From positions 3,003,501 to 3,067,500 of the forward strand of contig NZ_AP014690.1 in the NCBI RefSeq assembly GCF_001547995.1: 64,000 nt of DNA. Direction: 5' to 3'. The notes beneath the pieces were generated by a model. The model was not told where the DNA came from. It worked only from the letters and a program-made list of their open reading frames with translations, and made no database searches. The DNA is from Asaia bogorensis NBRC 16594 (GTDB lineage Bacteria > Pseudomonadota > Alphaproteobacteria > Acetobacterales > Acetobacteraceae). This document shows positions 8,020-16,966 of the stretch, one piece after another. How positions within the stretch are numbered: the stretch's first letter is position 1; each line of letters starts with the position of its first letter. A program made the translations under genes and the position numbers.

Positions 8020-8381
8020 CCCTGACCGCTGCGACACCGGTTGACGTCGAACAGGATCAGACACGCGTTCCATAAGGATCAGCGCTTCACCAGCGGCGCT
8101 GATCATCACGCCACAGGCCCCGATGAAGGCTCACCGAGGCGCTCTTGGGATAAATCCTTCGTGAGGCCAGTATGCCTCACCGGCGGTTTCCCAGCATAAC
8201 ACGCCCCCTTTACGGGGCTCGGCGTGAAAAATGATGGTTTTCAATCAGTTTTTCACCATACCACGACAGGCGTTCTGCCTAGGGTATCGCAGTCGAACCC
8301 GACGCTGACACAAGCCTCTCGCCTGCGTATGCAAGGGAGCAAACAGCCGGAGCGGGTTTGTCCTGAAGGAGGAGCCCAAAG
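8020..8381. other. Gene-free interval with three hairpins upstream of the isomerase-like gene
   Basis: No gene was recognised. Three inverted repeats stand out. GATCAGCGC/GCGCTGATC (8077-8104) is a perfect 9-bp stem that may end the mscS transcript. A CACGCC/GGCGTG stem spans about 8199-8226. A 12-bp stem with one bulge spans 8224-8256 (GTGAAAAA-TGAT, then ATCA-g-TTTTTCAC). The last two share bases and could be mutually exclusive. None matches a riboswitch that I recognise. Confidence 0.45.
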
Positions 8382-9281
8382 GTGAAACTGGTTCTTGACC
8401 CCTATATGCAGCGCCATCTCTCTTTGCCCGATATCGCCCGTGCGACGGCGGGATACGGATTTGATGGCATCGAGCTCTCGCCCCGTGCCGATTTTCTGGA
8501 CTGGTGGGTGATGCCGCGCGCCACCTCCCAACGCATACGCGACTTCAGGAAAGCGCTGCGCGATAACGGAACCGAGCTCACCACGCTTCAGCCCATGTAT
8601 CGCTGGTCCAGCCCGATTGAGGAAGAACGTCAGGCCGCCATGCGCTACTGGCGCCGCGCCATCGAGATTGCCTCGGAAATGGAATGCAGGATCATGGTGT
8701 CCGAGTTCGGTCGCGGCACCTCGCCCGAACGCGCAGCCGGCCTGCCGCCCGGTGTCGCCACGCCCGAAACCTGCGAGGCCGCTTTCTGGCGCTCGATGGA
8801 TGATCTGGTGCCCCTGCTGGAGCGCTCGGGCATTACGCTCTCTCTCGAACCGCATCCGGAAGACTGGGTCGAAACCTTCCATCCGGCCATCGATATCATC
8901 CGCAATATCGGCTCGGACGCAGTCAGGATGTCCTACATCGTGCCGCACACCTTTTTTTACGGTGAGGATATGGCGGCCATGCTGCGTGAGGCGGCCGATA
9001 TTCTGGTGCATATCCGGGTGGCCGATACATTCGACCACCGCAAGTCGTCAGAGCTGCGCTACATCGTCAACCCGCCGGGCGCAAAGGTGCGGGTGCACCA
9101 GCATCTCGATATCGGGCAGGGCGAAATTGACTGGGCCACGTTCTTCGACACGCTGGCCGAGATCCGTTTTGACGGGGTTCTCTCCTCCTGTGTGTTTGCC
9201 TGGGAAGACAGGGCAGAGGACTCCACGCGCTTCATGCTCAGCACCATGCGCAAGGAACTGACTCAACGCGGTATGATGTGA
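8382..9281 (+). CDS. Sugar phosphate isomerase/epimerase-like TIM-barrel protein
   Basis: A 299-residue xylose-isomerase-like (AP endonuclease 2 fold) protein. Barrel-strand motifs include FDGIELSPRADF near residue 30, ITLSLEPHPEDWVE near 150, VRMSYIVPHTFF and HQHLDIGQGEIDWATFF near 245, giving the Glu/His/Asp set that normally binds a divalent metal. Such enzymes isomerise or epimerise free or phosphorylated sugars, inositols or hydroxy acids; this substrate is unknown. The GTG start at 8382 is supported by a strong GAAGGAGG 9 bp upstream. The gene is single and separated from its convergent neighbour by a hairpin. Confidence 0.85.
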   Translation: MKLVLDPYMQRHLSLPDIARATAGYGFDGIELSPRADFLDWWVMPRATSQRIRDFRKALRDNGTELTTLQPMYRWSSPIEEERQAAMRYWRRAIEIASEMECRIMVSEFGRGTSPERAAGLPPGVATPETCEAAFWRSMDDLVPLLERSGITLSLEPHPEDWVETFHPAIDIIRNIGSDAVRMSYIVPHTFFYGEDMAAMLREAADILVHIRVADTFDHRKSSELRYIVNPPGAKVRVHQHLDIGQGEIDWATFFDTLAEIRFDGVLSSCVFAWEDRAEDSTRFMLSTMRKELTQRGMM

Positions 9282-9293
9282 CGATGCACACCC

Positions 9294-9323
9294 CCGGCGC
9301 GGCTTACCCCAGTACCGCGCCGG
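9294..9323. terminator. Hairpin between convergent isomerase-like and antiporter genes
   Basis: A perfect 9-bp stem, CCGGCGCGG (9294-9302) and CCGCGCCGG (9315-9323), with a 12-nt loop occupies nearly the whole 45-bp gap between two convergent stop codons. It lacks a clear T-run. Its position suits a shared bidirectional terminator. Confidence 0.6.
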
Positions 9324-9326
9324 ATG

Positions 9327-11009
9327 TCAGATGTCTTTCGGCAGGCGCTGTACGCGCGAGCGCAGAAGCTGTTCCTCGAAATCGAGCTCCTGCTGCAGTT
9401 CCCATTCTGTCTGATCGTTGATTCCCCGCTCCACAAACAGCCGGTGCAGGGTCTGGCGCTGGGCCCGCAGCAGCAAAAGGCGGGACGCGAGCTCCAGCCT
9501 CTCCCGGCGCAATGACAGGCTGCGGCTCATGAGTGAAGCCTGTGGCGCCTCATCGATCTGGCTCAGGCGGTTCTGATAATTCTGCTCCAGCCGGTCCAGC
9601 ACATCAATTCTGAGCGCATTATCGGCTGGCTCCGCCTGGCTGTCCTGTGTGCAACGTGTCTTTTCATCATGCAGAAGGGTGACGGCCGTATGGAGCAGGG
9701 CCTGACGGGCCGCGTTCTCCTCTGTCGCATGGCGCTCCATGCCGCGCTTGGGCAAAAACAGGATGCAAAGCGGCATGAGTAGCCCGGCACCGACCAGCGA
9801 GATTACAATGACCCCTGCCGCAATGGTGATCAGCAGGTCGCGTGAGGGAAACGCCCCCATGTCACTCCCGAACGCAGGCAATGACAATACGGCCGCCAGT
9901 GTCACGGCCCCGCGTACCCCAGCAAAGGTGAGCAGTACGGATCCCAGAAAATCGGGCCAGACAAACGGCGTATGGCTCCATCGGGCCACGAGCCAGCGGC
10001 GCAGGATGGAGCACCAGATACCGATGAAGCGCAGCAGGGTCATGATCAGATAGATCGCGCCGATCAGGGCCAGCAATTGTAGGATGGAAACCTGCCGCTC
10101 ATGCGCCATCTGCACCCCACCCCGCATGAGCGCCGGCAATTGCAGCCCGAGCAGCAGGAAGATGAGCGCATTGAAAATGTAATTGACCATACCCCAGACC
10201 GTGGTGGCCTGAAGCCGCGTGGCGGTATTGGTCTCCTCGATCATGCCCATCATCTTGATGACCATGCAGGCCGCAACAGAAGCCAGAATACCCGAGCAAT
10301 GCACCCGCTCGGCCACGATATAGGTCACGAAAGGCAGCAGGATCATGAGCGTGATCTGCAAGGGCGGGTCATCAAAGCCGCGTCGTAGCAGAATCCGGTT
10401 GAGACGCGCCGAGACATAGGCAATGACCGCCCCGATCGCGAGGCCGCCAAACGCCACGAGCAGAAATGAATCGAAGGCCTGACGATAGGAGAACTCCCCC
10501 GTCATGGCGGCCGCCGTGGCGAAGCGGAAACAGACCAGCCCGGAAGCATCATTGAACAGCGCTTCACCGGAAAGCACATGGATCATGCGCTCAGGCACAT
10601 GCTTTCCCGCCAGCAGACTCGACACCGCCACCGTGTCGGTAGGTGAGAGTGCGGCAGCAAGCGCAAAGCAGCAGGGCAGATCGAGCGTCGGGATCAGCCA
10701 GTGAATGGCGTAGCCACAGCAGATGGTGCTGAACACGACCAGCCCGAAGGCCAGAAAGAAGATGGTGCCGCGCAATTCATGGAATTCACGCAGTGGCATA
10801 CGAAACGCATCGGCAAAAAGCAGTGGCGGCAGAAAGACCAGCATGAAAAGGTCAGGGCGCAGGCCTATCCTGACGCCCAGAAGGGCTGCCGCCACACCCA
10901 GAACGATCTGGATGAGCGGTAGGGGAATACGGTTTCTCAGCGCTTTGGCCAGCAGGCTGCTTGCCGCAGCGAACAGGAGAAGAAGCAGGATATTATCGGC
11001 AGGAATCAT
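9327..11009 (-). CDS. CPA1-family Na+/H+ antiporter
   Basis: About 560 residues. Roughly twelve membrane helices (residues 1-410) carry the CPA1 core: LSPTDTVAVSSLLAG around residue 125 and the SGEALFNDASGL motif, whose Asn-Asp pair forms the ion site. A hydrophilic C-terminal region of about 140 residues, rich in Arg, Glu and Gln and partly coiled-coil, is probably a cytosolic regulatory tail. It exchanges Na+ or K+ for H+ across the inner membrane. The ATG at 11009 begins the first hydrophobic helix; a longer frame to 11084 adds a basic leader and approaches the divergent yhaO-like start. The gap to that gene is under 100 bp, so the two share a promoter region. Confidence 0.9.
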   Translation of the reverse strand: MIPADNILLLLLFAAASSLLAKALRNRIPLPLIQIVLGVAAALLGVRIGLRPDLFMLVFLPPLLFADAFRMPLREFHELRGTIFFLAFGLVVFSTICCGYAIHWLIPTLDLPCCFALAAALSPTDTVAVSSLLAGKHVPERMIHVLSGEALFNDASGLVCFRFATAAAMTGEFSYRQAFDSFLLVAFGGLAIGAVIAYVSARLNRILLRRGFDDPPLQITLMILLPFVTYIVAERVHCSGILASVAACMVIKMMGMIEETNTATRLQATTVWGMVNYIFNALIFLLLGLQLPALMRGGVQMAHERQVSILQLLALIGAIYLIMTLLRFIGIWCSILRRWLVARWSHTPFVWPDFLGSVLLTFAGVRGAVTLAAVLSLPAFGSDMGAFPSRDLLITIAAGVIVISLVGAGLLMPLCILFLPKRGMERHATEENAARQALLHTAVTLLHDEKTRCTQDSQAEPADNALRIDVLDRLEQNYQNRLSQIDEAPQASLMSRSLSLRRERLELASRLLLLRAQRQTLHRLFVERGINDQTEWELQQELDFEEQLLRSRVQRLPKDI

Positions 11010-11104
11010 GACTGAGGCGATGTCCGGGTGTCCCGCCGCACGGCATGCAGCGCTTCCTTCTTTCCGACGGCGCGCAACGCCCATGAATGCGCTACAATGC
11101 GGTC

Positions 11105-12451
11105 ATGAGCTCGTTCCGCTTTCTGCACGCCGCCGATCTTCATCTCGATAGCCCACTTCGCGGGCTTGAACGTCATGACGGTTTGTCCATGGAGCGCATA
11201 CGCGATGCCTCGCGACGAGCACTCGACAACATGGTGGAGATCGCCATCTCTCATGATGTGGCGTTCGTCGTCATCGCGGGGGACCTGTATGACGGCAACT
11301 GGAAAACGTTCAGCACAGGACGCTACATGGCCCAGGCGCTGGGTCGGCTCATCCGGCACGGCATCCGCGTCTTTCTGCTTCAGGGCAATCATGATGCCGC
11401 CTCGATCCTGACGCGCGACCTGCCACTGCAACAGGGGATCGACCGTTTTCCCTCGCGCAAACCGGGCAGTTTTCTCATCGATTCCCTTGGCGTTGCCCTG
11501 CATGGCCAGAGCTTTGCCGATCGCCATGTTCCGCATGATATGACCCCTGCCTATCCCGCACCGGTTGAGGGATATTTCAATATCGGGGTTCTGCACACGT
11601 CACTTTCAGGTCATGGCGAGCACGAGACCTATGCCCCCTGCACGCCAGACGGGCTGCGTGCCAAAGCCTATGATTACTGGGCGCTGGGTCACGTCCACGA
11701 GCGCATGATTCTCGATAACGGCACGCCGATCGTCTATCCCGGCGTGCTTCAGGGGCGTCACATACGCGAAACAGGCGAGAAAGGCGTGGTGGTCGTCACG
11801 GTCGAGAATCACCGTGTGACCTCGATCGATCCAGTCCCCTGCGATGTGGTGCGCTGGGTCGAAACGCGTTTCGACTGCGCCAATCTCACCCACGAGCCCG
11901 ATCTGCATCAGCATCTCGGGACCCTGTTTCAGGATATTGCCCGCGCTCATCCCGATCATCTTTGCGTGCTGCGTCTCGTCCTGTGTGGCCAGACCGCCCT
12001 GCATGACACGCTCAGGCGTCAGGGGGCGTCGCTGCGCGAAACAATCCAGCATCTCGCGGCCATGAGTGGCGGCGAAATCGAGCTGGAAAAACTCGTTCTC
12101 GACACAGCCCCGCTCATGGCACCGGGTTCAGGTGCCTCCGCTAGCGACCTAGCGGATGACAGCGCCCTTTCTGCCCTGATCCATCGTGCCACGCAGGATG
12201 CTGCGCTTCTGGACGATATCGGCCGCGATCTCGATCTGTGCCTCAAGACGCTGAACCTCGGTGAAATCGCGCCCAACTCCCTGCTCGATCATATCGAGCG
12301 GCGCGACTGGGCCGCGATTCTGCCGGGGCTGGAAAATGCGCTTTGTGAGAAGCTCTCCGGCCATTCGGGGAACGAGGCCTCCCATGAGGCGGGATACGAT
12401 CACAAGGGCCTCTCCAGCTTGCGTGACGCCACGCAGGGAGAGACGCCATGA
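11105..12451 (+). CDS. yhaO: YhaO/SbcD-like DNA repair exonuclease (metallophosphoesterase)
   Basis: A 448-residue protein with all metallophosphoesterase motifs: DLH at residues 11-13, GDLYDG starting at 59, GNHD at 94-97 and GHVHE at 195-199, which bind two Mn2+ or similar ions. The length and the C-terminal accessory domain match YhaO-type SbcD/Mre11 homologues rather than classical SbcD. Partnered with an SMC-like ATPase it would process DNA ends or hairpins. The stop overlaps the start of the yhaN-like gene (ATGA), showing tight coupling. ATG 11105 is preferred; ATG 11087 would add six residues. Confidence 0.9.
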   Translation: MSSFRFLHAADLHLDSPLRGLERHDGLSMERIRDASRRALDNMVEIAISHDVAFVVIAGDLYDGNWKTFSTGRYMAQALGRLIRHGIRVFLLQGNHDAASILTRDLPLQQGIDRFPSRKPGSFLIDSLGVALHGQSFADRHVPHDMTPAYPAPVEGYFNIGVLHTSLSGHGEHETYAPCTPDGLRAKAYDYWALGHVHERMILDNGTPIVYPGVLQGRHIRETGEKGVVVVTVENHRVTSIDPVPCDVVRWVETRFDCANLTHEPDLHQHLGTLFQDIARAHPDHLCVLRLVLCGQTALHDTLRRQGASLRETIQHLAAMSGGEIELEKLVLDTAPLMAPGSGASASDLADDSALSALIHRATQDAALLDDIGRDLDLCLKTLNLGEIAPNSLLDHIERRDWAAILPGLENALCEKLSGHSGNEASHEAGYDHKGLSSLRDATQGETP

Positions 12452-15400
12452 GAATCGCGCAGCTCGATCTGATCCGCTATGGCCGCTTTGCCGACCGCCA
12501 CTACGATTTCACGGCGTCTCAAACCGATCTGCACGTGCTGTACGGGGCGAATGAGGCAGGAAAATCCACGACGCTTCAGGCGATAGGCGATCTGCTTTTC
12601 GGCTTTCCGCACAACAAGGCGCAGGACTGGCGTTTTGATGCCGCCCAGCTACGCATTGGCGGTGTGATGGAGCATGACGGGCACTCTTTCGGCGCGATCC
12701 GCAAGCGCGGCACCAAGCAGACCCTTCTGGCCCCCGATGGCACGACACCGCTTGATGAAAACGGGCTTATCCGTTGTCTGGGCGGCGTGGACCGTGCAGC
12801 GTTCGAGCGTCAGTGGAGCCTCGATCATCAGCGCCTGCGCCTTGGTGGCGATGCCATGGCACGTTTTGAGGATGATCTGGGCCAGCAGCTTCTGGCTGCA
12901 GGGTTCGGGCTTGAGAATGTTCAGTCTGTGCTCGACCAGCTTGACGCTGAATCCGGTGCTCTGTGGAAGAAGAACGGACGCGGCACACGACTCAATGCCC
13001 TGCGTACGCGCCTGACCGATGCCCGCACACGCCTGACTGCCGCAGAAAAGGACAGCCAGCGCTGGACTGCGCTCAACCGCGAATCTGATGAGGTGACGGC
13101 GTCACTTGGCCAGATCCAGGCCCGGCTGCGCGAGACTCTGGCCGAGCGCAGTGGGCTCGAGCGCCTGACCCGGCTGCGGGGCGACCTTGAGCGACATGCT
13201 GCTCTGACAGCCTCGCTGGAAGCTGAACCACCCCCGGTTTTCTCGCCAGATGATCACACCCTGTTTGACGAACAACTGGGGCGTCTTGTCGCTGCGCAGC
13301 AGAAAGCCGACCGGCTGGCGGAGCTGCGCGAAAGCCTCGTTTCCATGCGGGCGGCCTGCACCCCCGATCTCGCCCTCCTGTCCCATGAAGCGACAATCGA
13401 CGCGCTGGAAAGGCAGGAGCGCGACCTTGCCCCGGCAAGACGTCGCTGGCCCGAGCAGGAGCAGAAACTGGCCGATCTCGATTTCTCACTGCGCCGCGAA
13501 GGGCTGCGCGGAGAATACGAGGAAATTCTTTCGGCCCTTCCCACACCTGAATCCCTCGCAAGGCTGCGCCCCCTCGCCCTGCGTCACGATATGCTGATCC
13601 AGCGCGAGGCCGAATCCCGTACGGCGCGTCTCGCCGCCGAGGCGCGCCTCGCTTTGGCAAAATCGCGCGCCGGCGATGAGGAAACACGCCCGCTTTCCTC
13701 GCTGCTAACCGCTTTGCAGCAGGCTGAAAGACGCGATGGCATTGATGCCGAACTGGCCAGCCTTGATCGTGAGAAACAGGCTGCAGAGACCTCCCTCGCC
13801 CAGTCATGGCGCGACCTCGCCCCCTGGCAGGGCACGATCGACGCGCTGCAGGGTATGGCTGTTCCTGATGCCCCCTCACTGGGAGCCCAGAGCCTCCTGT
13901 GGCGTGATTTGCAGAGCCGCGATGCGGCTCTGGATGAAGCGCTTGACACTGTTGGTCATGCTCTGGCGCGACAAAATCTCGCTAGAACCCATCTGGAGCA
14001 ACGGCAGATCGTCTCGCTCGGCGCTCTGAAAGAAGCCAGAGCCCAGCGCGACACCCTGTTCGAGGCCTTCGCCCATGATTCCCGTGACAGATCAGCACGC
14101 AGCACCTTCATCGAGGCACGCGACCATGCCGATCATCTGGCCGACAAACGCTTCGACGAGGCCGAGGAATCGGCTAAACTTACCCAGATCGAACAGGAAA
14201 TCGAGCGTCTTTCCCTCGATCATGCGCATCTCGTCATACAGCGCGATGCCCTTGGGGCAGAAACCGAAAAGACGACCGCATCCTGGCATGAGGAATGCGC
14301 AAATCGCGCCCTGCCGGCGCTTGAGCCGGAACGGTTGCGCGGCTGGCTGGCCCTGCGTGCCACGGCACTCAGGAACCATGACGCCGTGCAGCAGGTGATC
14401 ATGCGCCGAAGCGAACGTGCCGCCCAACACAGCACTGCGCTCGACATCCTGCGCAATGTCCTGCCTGACATGCCGGACTTCACCCTTGTCAGCGATGCGC
14501 TGGTCTGGGCTCAGGCGCGCCGCCAGACATGGCAGCATGAAGCCGATCGTCTGGCCCGCATCCGGACCGATATCGAGCAGGAACAGCGCAACCTGGAGAG
14601 CGAACTCAGAAAAGCCCAATCCCTGCACGACGAACAGGCCGCGCTGAAAGAGGAATGGTCATTGCAGGCCGGTACCGACAGCAGCACAACGGCAATCATC
14701 CCGCTGCAATCGGCAGAAGCCATCGACCGTCTTTCGGCCCTGCATGGTGCTGCAAGCGAAGCCGCCCGACTGCATCAGGCCCTGAAGGCCCAAAAAGAGG
14801 CGGATAACGCGCTCGGCCGTGCCATTGCCGCCTTCGCAAAAAACCTGCCGGGGCATGAGGCCCTCAGCCATCTCGATAGCGCAGCCTGTCTCGACCGTCT
14901 TGCCACCCTGCTGCGCAATGCCCGGACGGATCGTGACAAGGCTGCTGCTCATGATGCCGATCTGGCACGAAACCTTGCAGCCCTCAAAGAGGCACAGAAC
15001 GCTTGCGACGTGCTGCGACAGGCCTTCCTCGCTTTCGCGCGCAGGATGCCGGATTACGAACCCGCAACAGCGAGCGTGGATGCGGCCATGATCGAAAAGC
15101 TCCGCGTGCGGATCGCGCATGAAAAAGCCCGGCAGGCAGCGCTGGATGAAAAAACAGCCCTTGAGCGCCGTATCGCTCTGGAGCGCGATGCCCCTGGTCT
15201 CGATCAGCTTCAGGAACAGGCCAGAACCCTGCCGCCCGATCTCGTAAGCCTTCGCCTCTCTGAACTCACGAGTGACTATGAAGCCATCGAGCGCCGCCGT
15301 GAGGAGAACCTCAAACGTCAGGGTGAAATCGCCAATGACATGCGCCAGATCGAACAGGCTCATAATGCCCGTGATGCTGCCCTGGATATCGAGACCTGCC

Positions 15401-15891
15401 GCACCGAAATGGCGAATGTCGCCGAGACCTGGGCCAGCGCGCGTATCCAGTCGATGATTCTGAGCCATGTGGCGCGCCTTCAGCGCGACGAGAACACCAA
15501 CCCCCTGTTGAAATCGGCAGAATCCATATTTGCCGCGCTGACCTGCGGGCGATATCGCAGGCTTACCATCGCCGAGGATGGCAAGGCGCCTGAGCTGGCT
15601 GCGATGCTGGAAGATGAAAAACTGATCCGCCCCGGTGCCATGAGCGAAGGCACACGCGACCAGCTCTTTCTGAGCCTGCGCCTTGCGGCCCTCGATCAGG
15701 CGCAGGCGCGCGGCATCACCCTGCCTTTCATTGCCGATGACCTGTTCATCACCTTCGATGAGGCCCGCGCCGAGGCCGGTTTCAGAACGCTCGCCGCGCA
15801 ATCGCAGCGCAACCAGATCCTGTTCCTGACCCATCACGCCCATCTGGCCGACATGGCCGCCTCATTTGGCGCGACACGACACAGCGTATAG
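12448..15891 (+). CDS. yhaN: YhaN/SbcC-like SMC-family ATPase
   Basis: A 1147-residue protein with the split ABC-ATPase layout of SbcC/Rad50. Walker A GANEAGKS is at 33-40, followed by a very long Ala/Arg/Glu/Leu-rich coiled-coil middle (about 180-1000). At the C-terminus are the signature-like SEGTRDQ (about 1066-1072), the Walker B acidic pair in FIADDLF (about 1094-1100) and the H-loop LTHH (about 1127-1130). No Rad50-type zinc-hook CxxC was seen in the coil, which fits YhaN rather than SbcC. It overlaps the yhaO-like gene by 4 bp and presumably forms a nuclease-ATPase complex acting on DNA ends. Confidence 0.9.
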   Translation: MRIAQLDLIRYGRFADRHYDFTASQTDLHVLYGANEAGKSTTLQAIGDLLFGFPHNKAQDWRFDAAQLRIGGVMEHDGHSFGAIRKRGTKQTLLAPDGTTPLDENGLIRCLGGVDRAAFERQWSLDHQRLRLGGDAMARFEDDLGQQLLAAGFGLENVQSVLDQLDAESGALWKKNGRGTRLNALRTRLTDARTRLTAAEKDSQRWTALNRESDEVTASLGQIQARLRETLAERSGLERLTRLRGDLERHAALTASLEAEPPPVFSPDDHTLFDEQLGRLVAAQQKADRLAELRESLVSMRAACTPDLALLSHEATIDALERQERDLAPARRRWPEQEQKLADLDFSLRREGLRGEYEEILSALPTPESLARLRPLALRHDMLIQREAESRTARLAAEARLALAKSRAGDEETRPLSSLLTALQQAERRDGIDAELASLDREKQAAETSLAQSWRDLAPWQGTIDALQGMAVPDAPSLGAQSLLWRDLQSRDAALDEALDTVGHALARQNLARTHLEQRQIVSLGALKEARAQRDTLFEAFAHDSRDRSARSTFIEARDHADHLADKRFDEAEESAKLTQIEQEIERLSLDHAHLVIQRDALGAETEKTTASWHEECANRALPALEPERLRGWLALRATALRNHDAVQQVIMRRSERAAQHSTALDILRNVLPDMPDFTLVSDALVWAQARRQTWQHEADRLARIRTDIEQEQRNLESELRKAQSLHDEQAALKEEWSLQAGTDSSTTAIIPLQSAEAIDRLSALHGAASEAARLHQALKAQKEADNALGRAIAAFAKNLPGHEALSHLDSAACLDRLATLLRNARTDRDKAAAHDADLARNLAALKEAQNACDVLRQAFLAFARRMPDYEPATASVDAAMIEKLRVRIAHEKARQAALDEKTALERRIALERDAPGLDQLQEQARTLPPDLVSLRLSELTSDYEAIERRREENLKRQGEIANDMRQIEQAHNARDAALDIETCRTEMANVAETWASARIQSMILSHVARLQRDENTNPLLKSAESIFAALTCGRYRRLTIAEDGKAPELAAMLEDEKLIRPGAMSEGTRDQLFLSLRLAALDQAQARGITLPFIADDLFITFDEARAEAGFRTLAAQSQRNQILFLTHHAHLADMAASFGATRHSV

Positions 15892-15901
15892 GCTGAGGCG
15901 C

Positions 15902-16759
15902 ATGGATTATCGTACGATCTTCATTACCGGCGCGGCCTCGGGTATCGGCCGCGCCCTCGCTCTCGCCCTGTCCGCCCCCGATCGCCTTCTCTATCTCGCC
16001 GATTGCAACGCGACGGGGCTGCAAGCCACCCGGCAGGGTTGCATGGAGAAAGGAGCAACCGCCCACATCACCTGTCTCGACGTGACGGATCGCGAGGCGA
16101 TGACGCGATGGTGCGCGCAGGGTGCAGAACACGATGTCGATCTGGTTCTGGTCTGCGCCGGGGTTACTGGCGGCGTAAGCACAATGGACCAGGACGGCGC
16201 AGCTTTTGAAACAGGCGACCAGATCAGGCGCATGATGGCGGTCAATATGGATGGCGCACTCAATGCCATCCTGCCCATGATGGCGCGGATGCGTGAACAG
16301 CCCTTGCGCAAATGGGGACGGTTTCGCAAACAGCGTGGACAGATCTGTGCCATCGCCTCGGTGGCCGGATTGGTCTCCTATCCCGGCACCCCTTCCTACT
16401 CGGCCTCGAAAGCCGCGCTCGACCGTTTCCTTGTTGCCAGCGGGGCCTATAGCCGCCGTGCCGGTATCTATCTCTCAAGTGTGTGCTGCAGCTTTGTAGC
16501 AACCCCCATGGTCGCGCAGAACCGTTTCCCCATGCCCGGCCTGATGCGCGTTGAAAACGCAACTGCCCATATCCTGCATGGCCTTGCCAGACGCAAAAGG
16601 CGGATCATCTTCCCCTCCTGGCTGGTTCTTGGATCACGCCTTATGGATTTGCTGCCCGTGCGTCTGGCCGAGCTTTATTATCTGCATCAGCCAACAGGCC
16701 GGCCGGGCTCCATGCCGGGCATTGAGAACCCGGCCTGCAAGGATGCCTCCTTGCCATAA
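15902..16759 (+). CDS. SDR-family NAD(P)-dependent oxidoreductase
   Basis: About 285 residues. TGAASGIG (residues 9-16) binds the dinucleotide; the catalytic set is S153, Y166 and K170 (YSASK). The usual NNAG is replaced by VCAG (about 84-87). The C-terminal part (FPSWLVLGSRLMDLLPVRLAEL) is hydrophobic, as in membrane-associated SDRs acting on lipids or steroids; the substrate is unknown. It starts 10 bp after the yhaN-like gene on the same strand and may be cotranscribed, but nothing ties it to DNA repair. An alternative start at 15866 would overlap yhaN. Confidence 0.87.
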   Translation: MDYRTIFITGAASGIGRALALALSAPDRLLYLADCNATGLQATRQGCMEKGATAHITCLDVTDREAMTRWCAQGAEHDVDLVLVCAGVTGGVSTMDQDGAAFETGDQIRRMMAVNMDGALNAILPMMARMREQPLRKWGRFRKQRGQICAIASVAGLVSYPGTPSYSASKAALDRFLVASGAYSRRAGIYLSSVCCSFVATPMVAQNRFPMPGLMRVENATAHILHGLARRKRRIIFPSWLVLGSRLMDLLPVRLAELYYLHQPTGRPGSMPGIENPACKDASLP

Positions 16760-16966
16760 AAGCCGAGTACCCTGACGCCTTTGCCCGTTGCCTCGACAAT
16801 CGCAAGGTCTGACAAACAGAAAACAGCTTTGCTTGCCAGTAGCCCACACAGGTGACCGCATGGCAAGAAGGCCTTCAGGGCAGCTGATGTGACAAGATGA
16901 CGAAAAGATAACCAGGTTACACGCTGATACGAAGTATTCCCCCGGATTTTTTGCTATGGAGGCGAA

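Noticed and set aside
14659..15843. 394-codon minus-strand frame
   Set aside because: It lies wholly antisense to the yhaN-like coiled-coil region and shows no domain features.
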